Below are positions 42,570-51,043 of a stretch of 64,000 nt of DNA, one piece after another (position 1 is the first letter of the stretch; every line of letters begins with the position of its first letter). The translations under genes and the position numbers were made by a program. This DNA is from Mucilaginibacter empetricola (GTDB lineage: Bacteria; Bacteroidota; Bacteroidia; Sphingobacteriales; Sphingobacteriaceae). The notes under the pieces were generated by a model, which saw only the letters and a program-made list of their open reading frames with translations, searched no databases and was not told the origin of the DNA. Location: NCBI RefSeq assembly GCF_024808665.1, contig NZ_JANUBZ010000014.1, positions 50,528-114,527 on the forward strand. The letters run 5' to 3'.

Positions 42570-43715
42570 TTATTGCGGCAAATAATACCATGGAATATTA
42601 AGCAATCCATGTTTTAGGTTTAAAGTTATATTGCTGCCCACCGGGTGCTTGTAATACATTGCTCCCGACACCTCAATTCCTCCGGGATATGATTGTTCCT
42701 CCCATGGTTTTAAATAGAGGGTGTAGTGCGTTCCTTTATTGTGACTCACATTAACGCTCTCAACAGTGGTATAAATTAATTGAGGTTTTGATTGATCGAA
42801 TTTGCAATTAATGGTGATGATACCTCCGTAGATATACATAAATGAAAATAAAAGCATTATAAATATTTGCCCCCCTTTTGGTAAGGCATCATTGACGCCT
42901 GTTCCGTACAGAAGAAAGAACATTAATAGCACGCCAATAATCAATAATATCCACATGTTTTGAAATTGGTAAATATTATAATCACTGATTATTTTGACAA
43001 ACGTAATTATGGTAGGTACCATAAAACCTATCATAATAAACCAATAAACACTTCTCTTACTATCCGACACAAACTTGATTAGCCCATTACTGAACTGCAT
43101 AACTAAAATTCCAGCTAAGGGGTAAAGCAGCAGGAAAAGTACAGCAAATTTATTATCAAAAAATATCATAGCAAATCCGCCTACGCCTCCCCAGATGTTA
43201 TAGGCTATTGAAATTTGCTTAGCCTTTTCAAGCCTTTTGCTACGTTCTTCTTCGGTAGCTCCCAGACTGGTGTCATTAGCAAATTTTTCTTGCTGTTGCT
43301 TTAAATCAACTTCATTCAAATCAGCAAAGTTTTCTTTTAGCCATTTTGCGAGGCCTCCACTGTTCCCTAAATCCGAATAATTATTAATGATGATTTTAGT
43401 ATGATTTGGAGCCGCAGATTCTATTACAATCACTTTTGACGTAATTCTGCATCCTTTTACATTTGCCGCAGGTATTTCTTTGGTACCAAAAGCACTTATG
43501 CTGATGATGCTGTCGGCAGAGATAATAATCTTTCTTCTGATCTGGCTTAAAATGATCCAAAAAGCGAGCAAAATCATAACTACGGGAATCACTAAAATTC
43601 CGCTTCCAGTTTTGGAGTGATCAAGCAAACAAAGGAATATAGAAAACGCTATTAGTATGATTGCCGCAACGCTATAGAATATTTTATAACCCGTTGAATT
43701 AGTAAACTCTTCCAT
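42570..43715 (-). CDS. PH-like domain membrane protein with C-terminal domain shared with 38041
   Basis: A 381-residue protein. The first two membrane segments (residues about 11-60) are followed by a bacterial PH-like domain (KIIISADSIISISAFGTKEI, IIINNYSDLGNS), a charged linker, then several membrane segments (YNIWGGVGGFAMIFF, FIMIGFMVPTIITFVKII, MWILLIIGVLLMFFLLYG). The last about 90 residues match the C-terminal domain of the protein at 38041 (ITINCKFDQSKPQ...PW...NLKHGLLNIPW). Codons AT-rich. Function unknown; the conserved Cys and Pro-Trp residues suggest a folded extracytoplasmic domain. Confidence 0.72.
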   Translation of the reverse strand: MEEFTNSTGYKIFYSVAAIILIAFSIFLCLLDHSKTGSGILVIPVVMILLAFWIILSQIRRKIIISADSIISISAFGTKEIPAANVKGCRITSKVIVIESAAPNHTKIIINNYSDLGNSGGLAKWLKENFADLNEVDLKQQQEKFANDTSLGATEEERSKRLEKAKQISIAYNIWGGVGGFAMIFFDNKFAVLFLLLYPLAGILVMQFSNGLIKFVSDSKRSVYWFIMIGFMVPTIITFVKIISDYNIYQFQNMWILLIIGVLLMFFLLYGTGVNDALPKGGQIFIMLLFSFMYIYGGIITINCKFDQSKPQLIYTTVESVNVSHNKGTHYTLYLKPWEEQSYPGGIEVSGAMYYKHPVGSNITLNLKHGLLNIPWYYLPQ

Positions 43716-43814
43716 TATTTATAATTGTGATGGTTTAAAAATATACATTTCCGGCAATATGCGGTGTAACTAATAAATTACTATTTTGTATCAGGTATCT
43801 GGTCCATTAATAGT

Positions 43815-44717
43815 ATGAATAAAAAACTATCGCTTGCTGTTATCTTGGTTTTGTTTTTCGTGGAGATCTCCGCCGGTCAAAATAAAATGGTGGTTTATCA
43901 AACCGATTACGGGCTGAAAGATGGCGCTGTTGCCGAAATGAAAGGCGTAGCTATGGAAGTATCGCCCGATTTAAAACTATTTGATATTACCCACGAGATC
44001 CCGGCTTATAACATTTGGGAAGCAGCTTATCGTTTGGAGCAGACCGTGCGCTATTGGCCCAAAGGCACCGTATTTGTTTCGGTGGTTGACCCGGGTGTGG
44101 GCACCAGTCGTAAATCGGTAGTATTAAAAACCAAATCGGGGCATTTTATTGTATCGCCTGATAACGGCACACTAACGCTTATTGCCCAATCGTTGGGAAT
44201 AGAGCAGATTCGCGAAATTGATGAAAAAGTAAACCGCCGCAAAGATTCCCAAAAATCATATACTTTCCATGGGCGCGATGTGTATTCGTATACCGCCGCG
44301 CGCCTGGCTTCGGGCGTTATAACTTTTGAACAGGTTGGCCCGCTGTTACCGGTGCAGCAGGTAGTAAGCATCCGATATCAAAAGGCAGAATTATCCGGCA
44401 AAATCATAAAGGGCAACATTCCTGTTTTGGATGTTCAATATGGTAACGTGTGGACCAATATTCCCGATACTCTTTTTAATCAGCTTAAACCCAAATTTGG
44501 CGATGCGGTAAACGTTACCATTTTTTATAAAGGCAAAATGGTTTACCAGGGCAGTATGCCTTACAGTCAAACCTTTGGCGAGGTAGCTGAGGGTAAACCA
44601 CTGGCTTATATTAATAGTTTGCTGCAATTGTCGTTCGCTATCAATCAGGGTGATTTTGCTAAACAATATCAGGTGGCCAGCGGTAATGATTGGAGTCTGG
44701 AGGTGCGATTGCAATGA
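43815..44717 (+). CDS. SAM hydroxide adenosyltransferase-like (DUF62) protein with signal peptide
   Basis: A 300-residue protein of the SAM-dependent chlorinase/fluorinase/hydrolase family. Residues 1-21 form a signal peptide (LSLAVILVLFFVEISAGQ), followed by VVYQTDYGLKDGAVAEMKGV (Asp-Tyr-Gly start), SVVDPGVGTSRKSVV, FIVSPDNGTLTLI, TFHGRDVYSYTAA, in family order; the conserved catalytic Asp/Arg/His residues of SAM hydrolases are visible (TDYG, GRD). The C-terminal barrel is complete. Most family members are cytosolic; export here is odd and means SAM supply is unclear. Alternatively the N-terminus is a membrane anchor. Downstream lies an OmpR/HisKA pair on the same strand. Confidence 0.82.
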   Translation: MNKKLSLAVILVLFFVEISAGQNKMVVYQTDYGLKDGAVAEMKGVAMEVSPDLKLFDITHEIPAYNIWEAAYRLEQTVRYWPKGTVFVSVVDPGVGTSRKSVVLKTKSGHFIVSPDNGTLTLIAQSLGIEQIREIDEKVNRRKDSQKSYTFHGRDVYSYTAARLASGVITFEQVGPLLPVQQVVSIRYQKAELSGKIIKGNIPVLDVQYGNVWTNIPDTLFNQLKPKFGDAVNVTIFYKGKMVYQGSMPYSQTFGEVAEGKPLAYINSLLQLSFAINQGDFAKQYQVASGNDWSLEVRLQ

Positions 44718-44811
44718 TGACGTAGCGTTTTACTTATTGCGATGGGTGCATTAAAAAAATCTAATCCCGCCATATAACATAAAAACCAGGTAAATTGTAA
44801 ATTGCCTGGCT

Positions 44812-45489
44812 ATGAATGTGCTTATTGTTGAAGACGAAAAAGGCCTTGCGCTTGAAATGGATGAATTTTTAAGCCATGAAGGGTTTACTATTGAGCATGC
44901 CCGCACCAAGAAAACAGCCGGCGAAAAGATATTTGTAAACAATTACGATTTTATTTTGCTCGATCTGGGTTTGCCAGATGGCGATGGATTTGAACTGCTT
45001 AAAGCGCTAAAAAACTTAAAAGACCGTAACGACGCCGTTATTATTCTTACTGCGCGTGGCGCGGTTGACGACCGTATTATGGGCTTAGAACAGGGCGCCG
45101 ATGATTACCTGGCAAAACCTTTTTCATTAAATGAACTACTGGCGCGTATACATGCCATAACCCGCCGCAAACACAAGCTGGAAAGTAACGAAATAGCGGT
45201 GAAAGATTTCCGTATCAATATTCAAAACCGAACGGTGCATTATCGTGAGGAACGCATCAATCTCACCAAAAAAGAATTTGAAATATTTAACTATCTTGTT
45301 TTAAATAAAAACAGGGTTATATCGCGCATTAATTTAACCGAGCATGTTTGGGGCGATGTACTGGAAATTAATTCCGACTCTAACTTTGTTGATGTACATG
45401 TTAAAAACCTACGTAAAAAACTATCGCAATTTACACCTGTTGATTGGTTTGAAACCGTTAGAAGCATCGGGTACAGGGTTAATATTTAA
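44812..45489 (+). CDS. OmpR-family response regulator
   Basis: A 225-residue regulator: receiver domain with phosphoacceptor Asp51 in ILLDLGLPDGDGFEL, Thr/Ala in ILTARGAVDD, Lys in YLAKPFSLNEL; winged-helix DNA-binding domain from about residue 130 (LTKKEFEIFNYLVLNKNRVI, VDVHVKNLRKKL, VRSIGYRVNI). It probably pairs with the kinase at 45589, from which it is separated by 99 bases holding a foldback array. The target is unknown; no clear operator repeats were found near it. Confidence 0.95.
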   Translation: MNVLIVEDEKGLALEMDEFLSHEGFTIEHARTKKTAGEKIFVNNYDFILLDLGLPDGDGFELLKALKNLKDRNDAVIILTARGAVDDRIMGLEQGADDYLAKPFSLNELLARIHAITRRKHKLESNEIAVKDFRINIQNRTVHYREERINLTKKEFEIFNYLVLNKNRVISRINLTEHVWGDVLEINSDSNFVDVHVKNLRKKLSQFTPVDWFETVRSIGYRVNI

Positions 45490-45496
45490 TTGGTAA

Positions 45497-45580
45497 GTTG
45501 TTGATTAGGTTGATTAAGTGAGTAGTTATCAAAAAGAGACGAATCAACCACTCACTTAATCAACAACTCACCCAATCAAC
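45497..45580. repeat. Foldback array between response regulator and kinase
   Basis: GTTGATTAAGTGAGT (45509-45523) and ACTCACTTAATCAAC (45550-45564) are a perfect 15-bp inverted repeat; extra words TTGTTGATTAGG on the left and AACTCACCCAATCAAC on the right extend it. Loop of 26 bases. It fills the gap inside what should be a two-gene operon. Confidence 0.7.
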
Positions 45581-45588
45581 ATCAAAAA

Positions 45589-46914
45589 ATGAAACTGCAA
45601 GTAAAGCTGGCTTTATACAATACCTTAACCAAGCTGGCTATTATTGTTTTTACAGGGCTACTGATCCTTTTTTCGCTCGAAAACATCACCTATAATCACA
45701 TAACTGCCCGTCTTAAGGATAAAAAAGACGAGTTGATGAAACACCTGTCATCAAAAGAAATAACCCAGATATTAAACCAACAGCAAAGCTTTACCGATTA
45801 TAATATTTTAAAAGAAGAATACATTTTTCTTAAACCCATACTCTATCGCAGCAGCCGCCAAACGGAAGAAAGCTTTACCACCGCCCGCCGTACCATTGAA
45901 CAAACTACCGATACCTACCTGATACTTACCTATAAATTTAATTTTAACAACCGCAGCTACCTGCTGGAAATTGGCGATACCATGGATGCTGTTATACAGC
46001 TAAAACAAACTATTAAAGAATTTACGCTATTAATGCTATTTGTCGCCCTGTCGCTCACCCTGGTTATTGATTTGGTATTTACCAAATACCTGCTTACTCC
46101 CTTTTACCAGATCATTGACCGTAAACTGATACGGGTAAATGACCCCATGAATTTCGACTATAAAAAGGTTACTACCACAACCCAGGATTTTGAACTGCTG
46201 GATAGCAGCATCAGCACCCTGATGAAAAAAATAGCCGACCTTTTTATACTGGAAAAACAGTTTATTGCCAATGTATCGCACGAATTGCTGACACCAATTT
46301 CTATCATCAGCTCAAGGTTGGAGAACGTTTTGTTGCAGGAAAAACTAACCGAAGATAGCGAAAATAAAATATTTGCATCGCTTAAAACGCTTAATCGCCT
46401 TAAATCAATCATCAACAGCCTGTTGCTTATTTCGAAGGTTGAAAACCTGCAATTCAATAAAAACGACACCATCGACCTAAAAAATATTATCGCCGAAGTT
46501 TACAGCGAACTGGAGGACCGGCTGGAAGACAAGGGAATTGTTTTTAGCAACACCATGGGCCATGCTTATCATTTTCAGGGTAACAACAGCCTTATACATA
46601 CCCTGCTTTTTAACTTGATAAACAATGCCATAAAATACAATACCAAAGGCGGCAGCATTGTTATTGCCGATGCCTTGTATTCAGAACAATACATATTGGA
46701 AATAAGTGATACCGGTATTGGCATGGATAACGAACAAATTGAACTGGCATTTAACCGGTTTGAAAAACTAAACCGCCACGAAAAAGAAAGCTATGGCTTG
46801 GGGCTGGCCATTGTAAAAAGTATTACCGCTTTCCACAGCATCCGTATTAATATTAATTCAGTTAAAGATAAGGGCACTACGGTAAAGCTGATATTTAGTA
46901 AGGAATCGATTTGA
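45589..46914 (+). CDS. HisKA sensor histidine kinase
   Basis: A 441-residue kinase with N-terminal and second membrane segments (about residues 14-33 and 143-165), a periplasmic region of about 110 residues, then HisKA with H-box FIANVSHELLTPISIIS (about residue 230) and HATPase motifs NLINNAIKYN, ISDTGIGM, SYGLGLAIVKSI. The C-terminus ends VKLIFSKESI. It is the partner of the OmpR regulator at 44812. No obvious ligand domain in the periplasmic region; stimulus unknown. Confidence 0.94.
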   Translation: MKLQVKLALYNTLTKLAIIVFTGLLILFSLENITYNHITARLKDKKDELMKHLSSKEITQILNQQQSFTDYNILKEEYIFLKPILYRSSRQTEESFTTARRTIEQTTDTYLILTYKFNFNNRSYLLEIGDTMDAVIQLKQTIKEFTLLMLFVALSLTLVIDLVFTKYLLTPFYQIIDRKLIRVNDPMNFDYKKVTTTTQDFELLDSSISTLMKKIADLFILEKQFIANVSHELLTPISIISSRLENVLLQEKLTEDSENKIFASLKTLNRLKSIINSLLLISKVENLQFNKNDTIDLKNIIAEVYSELEDRLEDKGIVFSNTMGHAYHFQGNNSLIHTLLFNLINNAIKYNTKGGSIVIADALYSEQYILEISDTGIGMDNEQIELAFNRFEKLNRHEKESYGLGLAIVKSITAFHSIRININSVKDKGTTVKLIFSKESI

Positions 46915-47011
46915 AATAAGACCAATGCTCTCACCCCAACTTCACTAAATCTTCATAATTATTTGGTTGCTTTGTATAGTAGAGTTTTAGTATTTCTTAC
47001 CCCTTTTTTAG

Positions 47012-47047
47012 AAGGCTGTTTTTTGCAAAAAAAAACAGCCTTTTTTT
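47012..47047 (+). terminator. Bidirectional rho-independent terminator
   Basis: AAGGCTGTTTTTT and AAAAAACAGCCTT form a stem, followed by TTTTTTT on the plus strand; the A-rich left side makes it usable for the convergent DUF58 transcript as well. It overlaps the DUF58 stop by a few bases. Confidence 0.8.
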
Positions 47048-47963
47048 ATATCATGCTGTTGCGCTTAATGAGGTATTGTTTTAAAACGGCGTTGTAGCCG
47101 TCTTCAATATAAGCATCAACCAGGTCAATATGATATTGGGCACATTTCAGTTGCAGTTCGTGCCGGTACTGATGCATGGCAGCCAGGTATTGCTCGCGTA
47201 TTTTGCCGGGATGTACCCTCACCTGCTCACCGCTTTCTATATCAATAAAATGATGCGGGCGGTTATCAAAATTAAAATCAAGCTCCTTTTGTTTGTCGCT
47301 CACATTAAAAATAATAACCTCGTGTTTGTTATATTTTAAGTGCTGCACGGCAGCAAACAGGGCTTGTAGCTTAGCGGGGTTAAGGCTATTTTCCAGCATA
47401 TCGCTAAATAAAATAACCATTGATCGCTGGTGTATCTGGCCTGCAATGTGGTGCAGTACGCTGGCAATATCAGTAGGTGCATTTTTTTTAGGTTGATTAT
47501 AAGCCTTTTCGAGTTCGGCATATAAATAAAAAAGATGGGTTGACGTTGATTTCGCCTGACTCATCCAGTCGATCCTGTTCGAAAAAAGGCACAGCCCAAA
47601 AGCATCCCGTTGTTTCTTAAACAAGTACATGAGCGATGCCGCCGCATAAACAGAAAACTGCAATTTGTTTAGCCCCTTTTCGGGGAAATTCATAGACGAT
47701 GAGGTATCCAGCAACAAATAACAACGCAGATTGGTTTCCTCTTCAAACTGTTTTACAAAAAGCTTATCGGTGCGGGCAAGTAATTTCCAATCGATATTTT
47801 TAACCGATTCGCCGCTGTTATACAGGCGGTGCTCGGCAAACTCAACCGAAAAACCATGAAAAGGGCTTTGATGCAGGCCGGTAATAAAACCCTCAACCAC
47901 CTGGCGCGCCAGCAGTTCAAGGTTGGCCAAATGCCGTATTTCCTGATCTTCGTTCAGTTGCAT
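47046..47963 (-). CDS. DUF58 (von Willebrand-like) protein
   Basis: A 305-residue cytoplasmic protein of the DUF58 family. Family stretches are VEFAEHRLYNSGESVKNIDW and the LLDTSSSMNFPEKGLNKLQF vWA-like MIDAS region (Asp-Thr-Ser-Ser-Ser, a D-x-S-x-S site), and SMVILFSDMLEN. DUF58 proteins usually pair with MoxR AAA+ ATPases and vWA/TPR membrane proteins (the Bacteroides aerotolerance-type operon). No moxR gene is in the window, so this copy is an orphan unless the partner is elsewhere. Confidence 0.88.
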   Translation of the reverse strand: MQLNEDQEIRHLANLELLARQVVEGFITGLHQSPFHGFSVEFAEHRLYNSGESVKNIDWKLLARTDKLFVKQFEEETNLRCYLLLDTSSSMNFPEKGLNKLQFSVYAAASLMYLFKKQRDAFGLCLFSNRIDWMSQAKSTSTHLFYLYAELEKAYNQPKKNAPTDIASVLHHIAGQIHQRSMVILFSDMLENSLNPAKLQALFAAVQHLKYNKHEVIIFNVSDKQKELDFNFDNRPHHFIDIESGEQVRVHPGKIREQYLAAMHQYRHELQLKCAQYHIDLVDAYIEDGYNAVLKQYLIKRNSMI

Positions 47964-47992
47964 AATTAACTATTGCACCGGCTATAAACAAA

Positions 47993-48036
47993 TACACCGT
48001 TTTACAAATTAAATCATTAATCTGTAAAACGGTGTA
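47993..48036 (-). terminator. Hairpin after thioredoxin
   Basis: TACACCGTTTTACA and TGTAAAACGGTGTA are a perfect 14-bp inverted repeat with a 16-base loop. On the minus strand it follows the trxA stop by 25 bases, but only short T-stretches come after it. Confidence 0.6.
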
Positions 48037-48060
48037 TTAAAAATTATTGGTATAAACCGA

Positions 48061-48381
48061 TTAAGCTAATTGTTTAGCTAATTTTTCGGCCAATACTGAT
48101 TTTGGCACTGCGCCAATTTGTTTGTCAACAATTTCGCCGTTTTTAAAGTAAAGCAGCGCAGGTATATTGCGGATACCGAATTTTACTGATATGCCCGGAT
48201 TGTGATCGACATTTACTTTCCCTACAACCGCCTTGCCATCATATTCCTTAGCAATTTCTTCTACTACAGGGCCAACCATTCTACAAGGTCCGCACCATTC
48301 TGCCCAAAAATCAACCAAAACAGGTTTGTCAGATTTAAGAACAAGTTCTTCAAAGTTTGCATCAGTTATTTCTAAAGCCAT
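48061..48381 (-). CDS. trxA: Thioredoxin
   Basis: A 106-residue cytoplasmic thioredoxin with active site WAEWCGPCR (Cys30 and Cys33), cis-Pro in IRNIPALLYF and the usual GKVNVDHNPGISVKFGIRNI helix/strand pattern. Reduces disulfides of peroxiredoxins, ribonucleotide reductase and others using thioredoxin reductase. Standard length. It has a consensus promoter at 48419-48450 and a terminator-like hairpin. Confidence 0.97.
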   Translation of the reverse strand: MALEITDANFEELVLKSDKPVLVDFWAEWCGPCRMVGPVVEEIAKEYDGKAVVGKVNVDHNPGISVKFGIRNIPALLYFKNGEIVDKQIGAVPKSVLAEKLAKQLA

Positions 48382-48418
48382 GATTTTATGTTTTTAAATT
48401 TATATTTTTTTCGTCTTA

Positions 48419-48450
48419 CAAATATATACTATTCAAATAGCTTGCCGCAA
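48419..48450 (-). promoter_or_regulatory. Bacteroidota-type promoter of trxA
   Basis: On the minus strand TTG at 48450-48448 and TATATTTG at 48426-48419 are 21 bases apart; the -7 box is a perfect match to TAnnTTTG. Start site about 30 nt before the ATG. Confidence 0.6.
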
Positions 48451-48575
48451 TGATATACCTGACATTATGACAATTAAATTAATACCCACAGCATTTATTG
48501 GCGTATTTGATTTTGAGGTGACAGTTGTACACCTGTTCTCCTCGAACAAGAAATCGGAAAGGAACCATCTCCGAG

Positions 48576-48708
48576 CGTCATTGCGAAGAATGAAGCAATC
48601 TATAAACTATGCAGATCGGGGAGAAAAAAGTCATTATTGAAATTCGGTAAGGGCATTCCGTTCAGTTGATTGTCCAACGTAGAGATTGCTTCGTACCTCG
48701 CAATGACG
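48576..48708 (-). repeat. MITE-like inverted-end element, copy 2
   Basis: Ends CGTCATTGCGAAGAATGAAG on the left and CTTCGTACCTCGCAATGACG on the right; 133 bp. Its subterminal sequence (CTATAAACTATGCAG) is the reverse complement of that next to the right ends of copies 1 and 3, so it is inverted relative to them. In the 369-bp gap between fic and trxA; no gene otherwise. Confidence 0.8.
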
Positions 48709-48750
48709 TGAATAAAAGTTTTTTAAGAATTACTCGATCAGCCACATCAT

Positions 48751-49551
48751 CTAAAAAAGAAAAGTAAACCCTTTTCCTTTTGATGGCTTTTCCATTTCCT
48801 CAAATTTTTCAATTTCGCGGGTAAGTAAAAAAGTGTACTCATCAGCCATAAACGCCCTAAATACTTCGATATTTTCCTGCTGGCGGGTATCAATCAATGC
48901 CTGTATGTACGCTGCTTTGTTTTCGCTCCGCACAATTGCTAAGGGGAGCCTGTAATATGCCTGCATATAATTCATCAACAACCGCGATGTACGGCCGTTA
49001 CCATCATAATAAGGATGTATACTTACCAGGTTGAAGTGCGCATCAAAGGAAAGGTTCAATTGCTCTATTATGGATAATGGAGCATTTATAGCCCCATTAA
49101 GCTTTTTTATCAGATCTGTAGTAAGACGCTCCACCTTATCAAAATTGGGAAAATACGAAATACCGGCTGTAACGTTTCCTTTTCTAAACGCCCCGGTTGC
49201 GGAGTCAACAGTACCGAGCATCGTGTTGTATACCTTACCAGTATTTTTCATTACCAACGCATTAATATCCTGCAAAAAAGACACACTCAGCATTTTTTTT
49301 GCTTTGGCATTTTCAATGGTAAACAACAGGGCTGCATGATGATCGGTAACCATTAGGCTTTCTTGCAGGGGCTTGCCGTTGGGGGTTCGGCCTTCGTTAA
49401 TTAAAACTTGCGTTTCTACCTCGGTCAGTGTTGAGCCCTCTATGCGGGTTGAATGATGGTCAATAGCAATCAGGTTAAACCGGTCATGATCAATCACGCG
49501 GGCTATGCCCAGGTCATTGTATCTTTGTATGAGCTCAACAAGTTCCATCAC
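48751..49551 (-). CDS. Fic family protein (class II, N-terminal inhibitory helix)
   Basis: A 266-residue Fic-domain protein. The catalytic HPYYDGNGRTSR is at about residues 178-189, matching HPFx[D/E]GNGRxxR. The N-terminal inhibitory motif STRIEG (residues 34-39, (S/T)xxxE(G/N)) marks a self-inhibited class II protein. Fic enzymes AMPylate target proteins, commonly DNA gyrase or topoisomerase in Bacteroidota. No separate antitoxin gene adjoins. ATG at 49551; a second Met follows immediately. Downstream flank holds MITE-like copy 2. Confidence 0.92.
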   Translation of the reverse strand: MMELVELIQRYNDLGIARVIDHDRFNLIAIDHHSTRIEGSTLTEVETQVLINEGRTPNGKPLQESLMVTDHHAALLFTIENAKAKKMLSVSFLQDINALVMKNTGKVYNTMLGTVDSATGAFRKGNVTAGISYFPNFDKVERLTTDLIKKLNGAINAPLSIIEQLNLSFDAHFNLVSIHPYYDGNGRTSRLLMNYMQAYYRLPLAIVRSENKAAYIQALIDTRQQENIEVFRAFMADEYTFLLTREIEKFEEMEKPSKGKGFTFLF

Positions 49552-49676
49552 TTTATTACTATTACGCGAAAATAGTCATAAATTATCTGATCCGGTAGCT
49601 GGAAGCCTGAAGGCACCCGCAAAATAATACAAGGCAGGGTCGCATGCGGAGTGATGGATTGCCCTTGAGCAATGTT

Positions 49677-50036
49677 TTATGAATAAACCAGGTTATTTAC
49701 CTTATCCAGTAATTCAGCAAGGCCAAAAGGTTTTGATATAACGGCATCGCAACCGCATAACTCCATATCATTATCACTCAAATAGGCCGAACATATAATT
49801 ACCGGCGTATCATTAAGGTGGGGATTGTTTTTTATTTGCCGGCAAATAGCATCGCCCTTGGGGCCGCTGACTTTATAATCCAGTATTACCAGGTGGGGTT
49901 TGTACGATTGTATATTTTCAATAATATCCTTACTGTCGGTAGTAATTTTAACTTCAAACTTTTCGTACAGCAAGGCCTCCTGAATAGTATCCAGTATTAA
50001 TTGGTTATTGTCGAGCACTAATATCCGCTTCAGCAT
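49677..50036 (-). CDS. Single-domain response regulator
   Basis: A 119-residue stand-alone receiver (CheY-like) domain: DNNQL acidic pocket, phosphoacceptor Asp in VILDYKVSGPKGDA (about residue 53), Ser in IICSAYLSD and Lys in ISKPFGLAEL. No output domain. Typically relays phosphate inside a multi-step phosphorelay or binds a target directly. No kinase adjoins; partners lie elsewhere. Confidence 0.9.
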   Translation of the reverse strand: MLKRILVLDNNQLILDTIQEALLYEKFEVKITTDSKDIIENIQSYKPHLVILDYKVSGPKGDAICRQIKNNPHLNDTPVIICSAYLSDNDMELCGCDAVISKPFGLAELLDKVNNLVYS

Positions 50037-50278
50037 TGATAAATCGTTTTAAGGGTTGAGTAAAAAATAGCTCTATACAGTACCTGGCTTTAATGAATGT
50101 ATTGCTTATTTAAACAGTGCTTCGACTCATTAATAACGCAAAAGGTTTAGTTTTATTTGAAATAATGATGGCTCAATATTTTAAACAACTTTACCTACGC
50201 AGTATAAAACGCCCTGGTTTTTATAATTACGCATTTTTTTGCAAGAGTGATACAGTACCCCAACAATGCCAACCATAT

Positions 50279-50315
50279 CAAAAAAAAACGGACCACCATA
50301 CAGCGACCCGTTTTA
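50279..50315 (-). terminator. Weak rho-independent terminator
   Basis: AAAACGG and CCGTTTT pair with a loop of about 15 bases; on the minus strand the T-run TTTTTTTT follows. Downstream of the leftward gene at 50336. Confidence 0.45.
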
Positions 50316-50335
50316 TATACCCAGTTAAGGATTAA

Positions 50336-50875
50336 TTATTTGGCGCGACGGATAGGATGTTTTATACCATCTCTGCGGGCTTCTTTAATATCTTTCTTTA
50401 AATCTTTTTTATCAGTTTTTAAATCAGCTTTGTCGGCGGCAGCAGCAGTTGTATTGCCCGATGCTACAGCGGCTTTTTCTGCGGCGCGATCTGTTTTAAC
50501 GTCGGCAACCTCAGTTTTCACCTTTTTCTCATCAGTAGCTTTAATTTCCTTACTGGCTAAAGTAGCGGGATGAGCAACACCTTCGGTTTTCAGCTCTTTT
50601 GATTCTGCTTTAATTTCCTGTTTGTCGGTTTTAGCGGCAGCAAGGTCATTTTGGGCGGCTGTAAGGTTCCCTTTGTTAATGGCTTGCTTGGCATCGGCCT
50701 TTTTGTTGTCGTAAGCGCGCTCGTCCTGACGCAAATCTTTCATTTGGGTTTGCTCGGTTGGCGTTACCGCTGTTGGGGTAGTAGTAGTGGTGGTAGATGT
50801 TGTTGAAGGGGTAGTTTGGGCGAAGGCAGCACATGTTCCAAACAAGGCAACCATCATTAATAAAGTCTTTTTCAT
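50336..50875 (-). CDS. Exported Lys/Asp/Ala-rich coiled-coil protein
   Basis: A 179-residue exported protein: signal peptide MKKTLLMMVALFGTCAAFA, then a Thr-rich stretch (about residues 20-45), then roughly 130 residues of Lys, Asp, Glu and Ala with repeated K-A-D-x-K-x-x-K spacing (KADAKQAINKGNLTAAQ, DKADLKTDKKDLKKDIKEA), consistent with alpha-helix or coiled coil. No Cys for lipidation. Periplasmic or surface; resembles low-complexity Bacteroidota proteins without known function. Divergent from the exported barrel-like protein at 51044. Confidence 0.7.
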   Translation of the reverse strand: MKKTLLMMVALFGTCAAFAQTTPSTTSTTTTTTPTAVTPTEQTQMKDLRQDERAYDNKKADAKQAINKGNLTAAQNDLAAAKTDKQEIKAESKELKTEGVAHPATLASKEIKATDEKKVKTEVADVKTDRAAEKAAVASGNTTAAAADKADLKTDKKDLKKDIKEARRDGIKHPIRRAK

Positions 50876-51043
50876 AATTGTTTTAAAATAGATTGTTACA
50901 TTTTTGTTACATAGGATAGTTCAAATATCAAATAGTTTAATCAGAATAATATTTTATTTAATATTTATAAACATTAAACCAATAACCATCTTTGAAGTCA
51001 CAATACGCGTATACACCATATTTAATATTATAAAACCCCTATT

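Noticed and set aside
50117..50335. Plus-strand frame in the gap between the receiver and the 50336 gene
   Set aside because: No RBS-like sequence, composition unlike a protein, and it covers the terminator of the 50336 gene.
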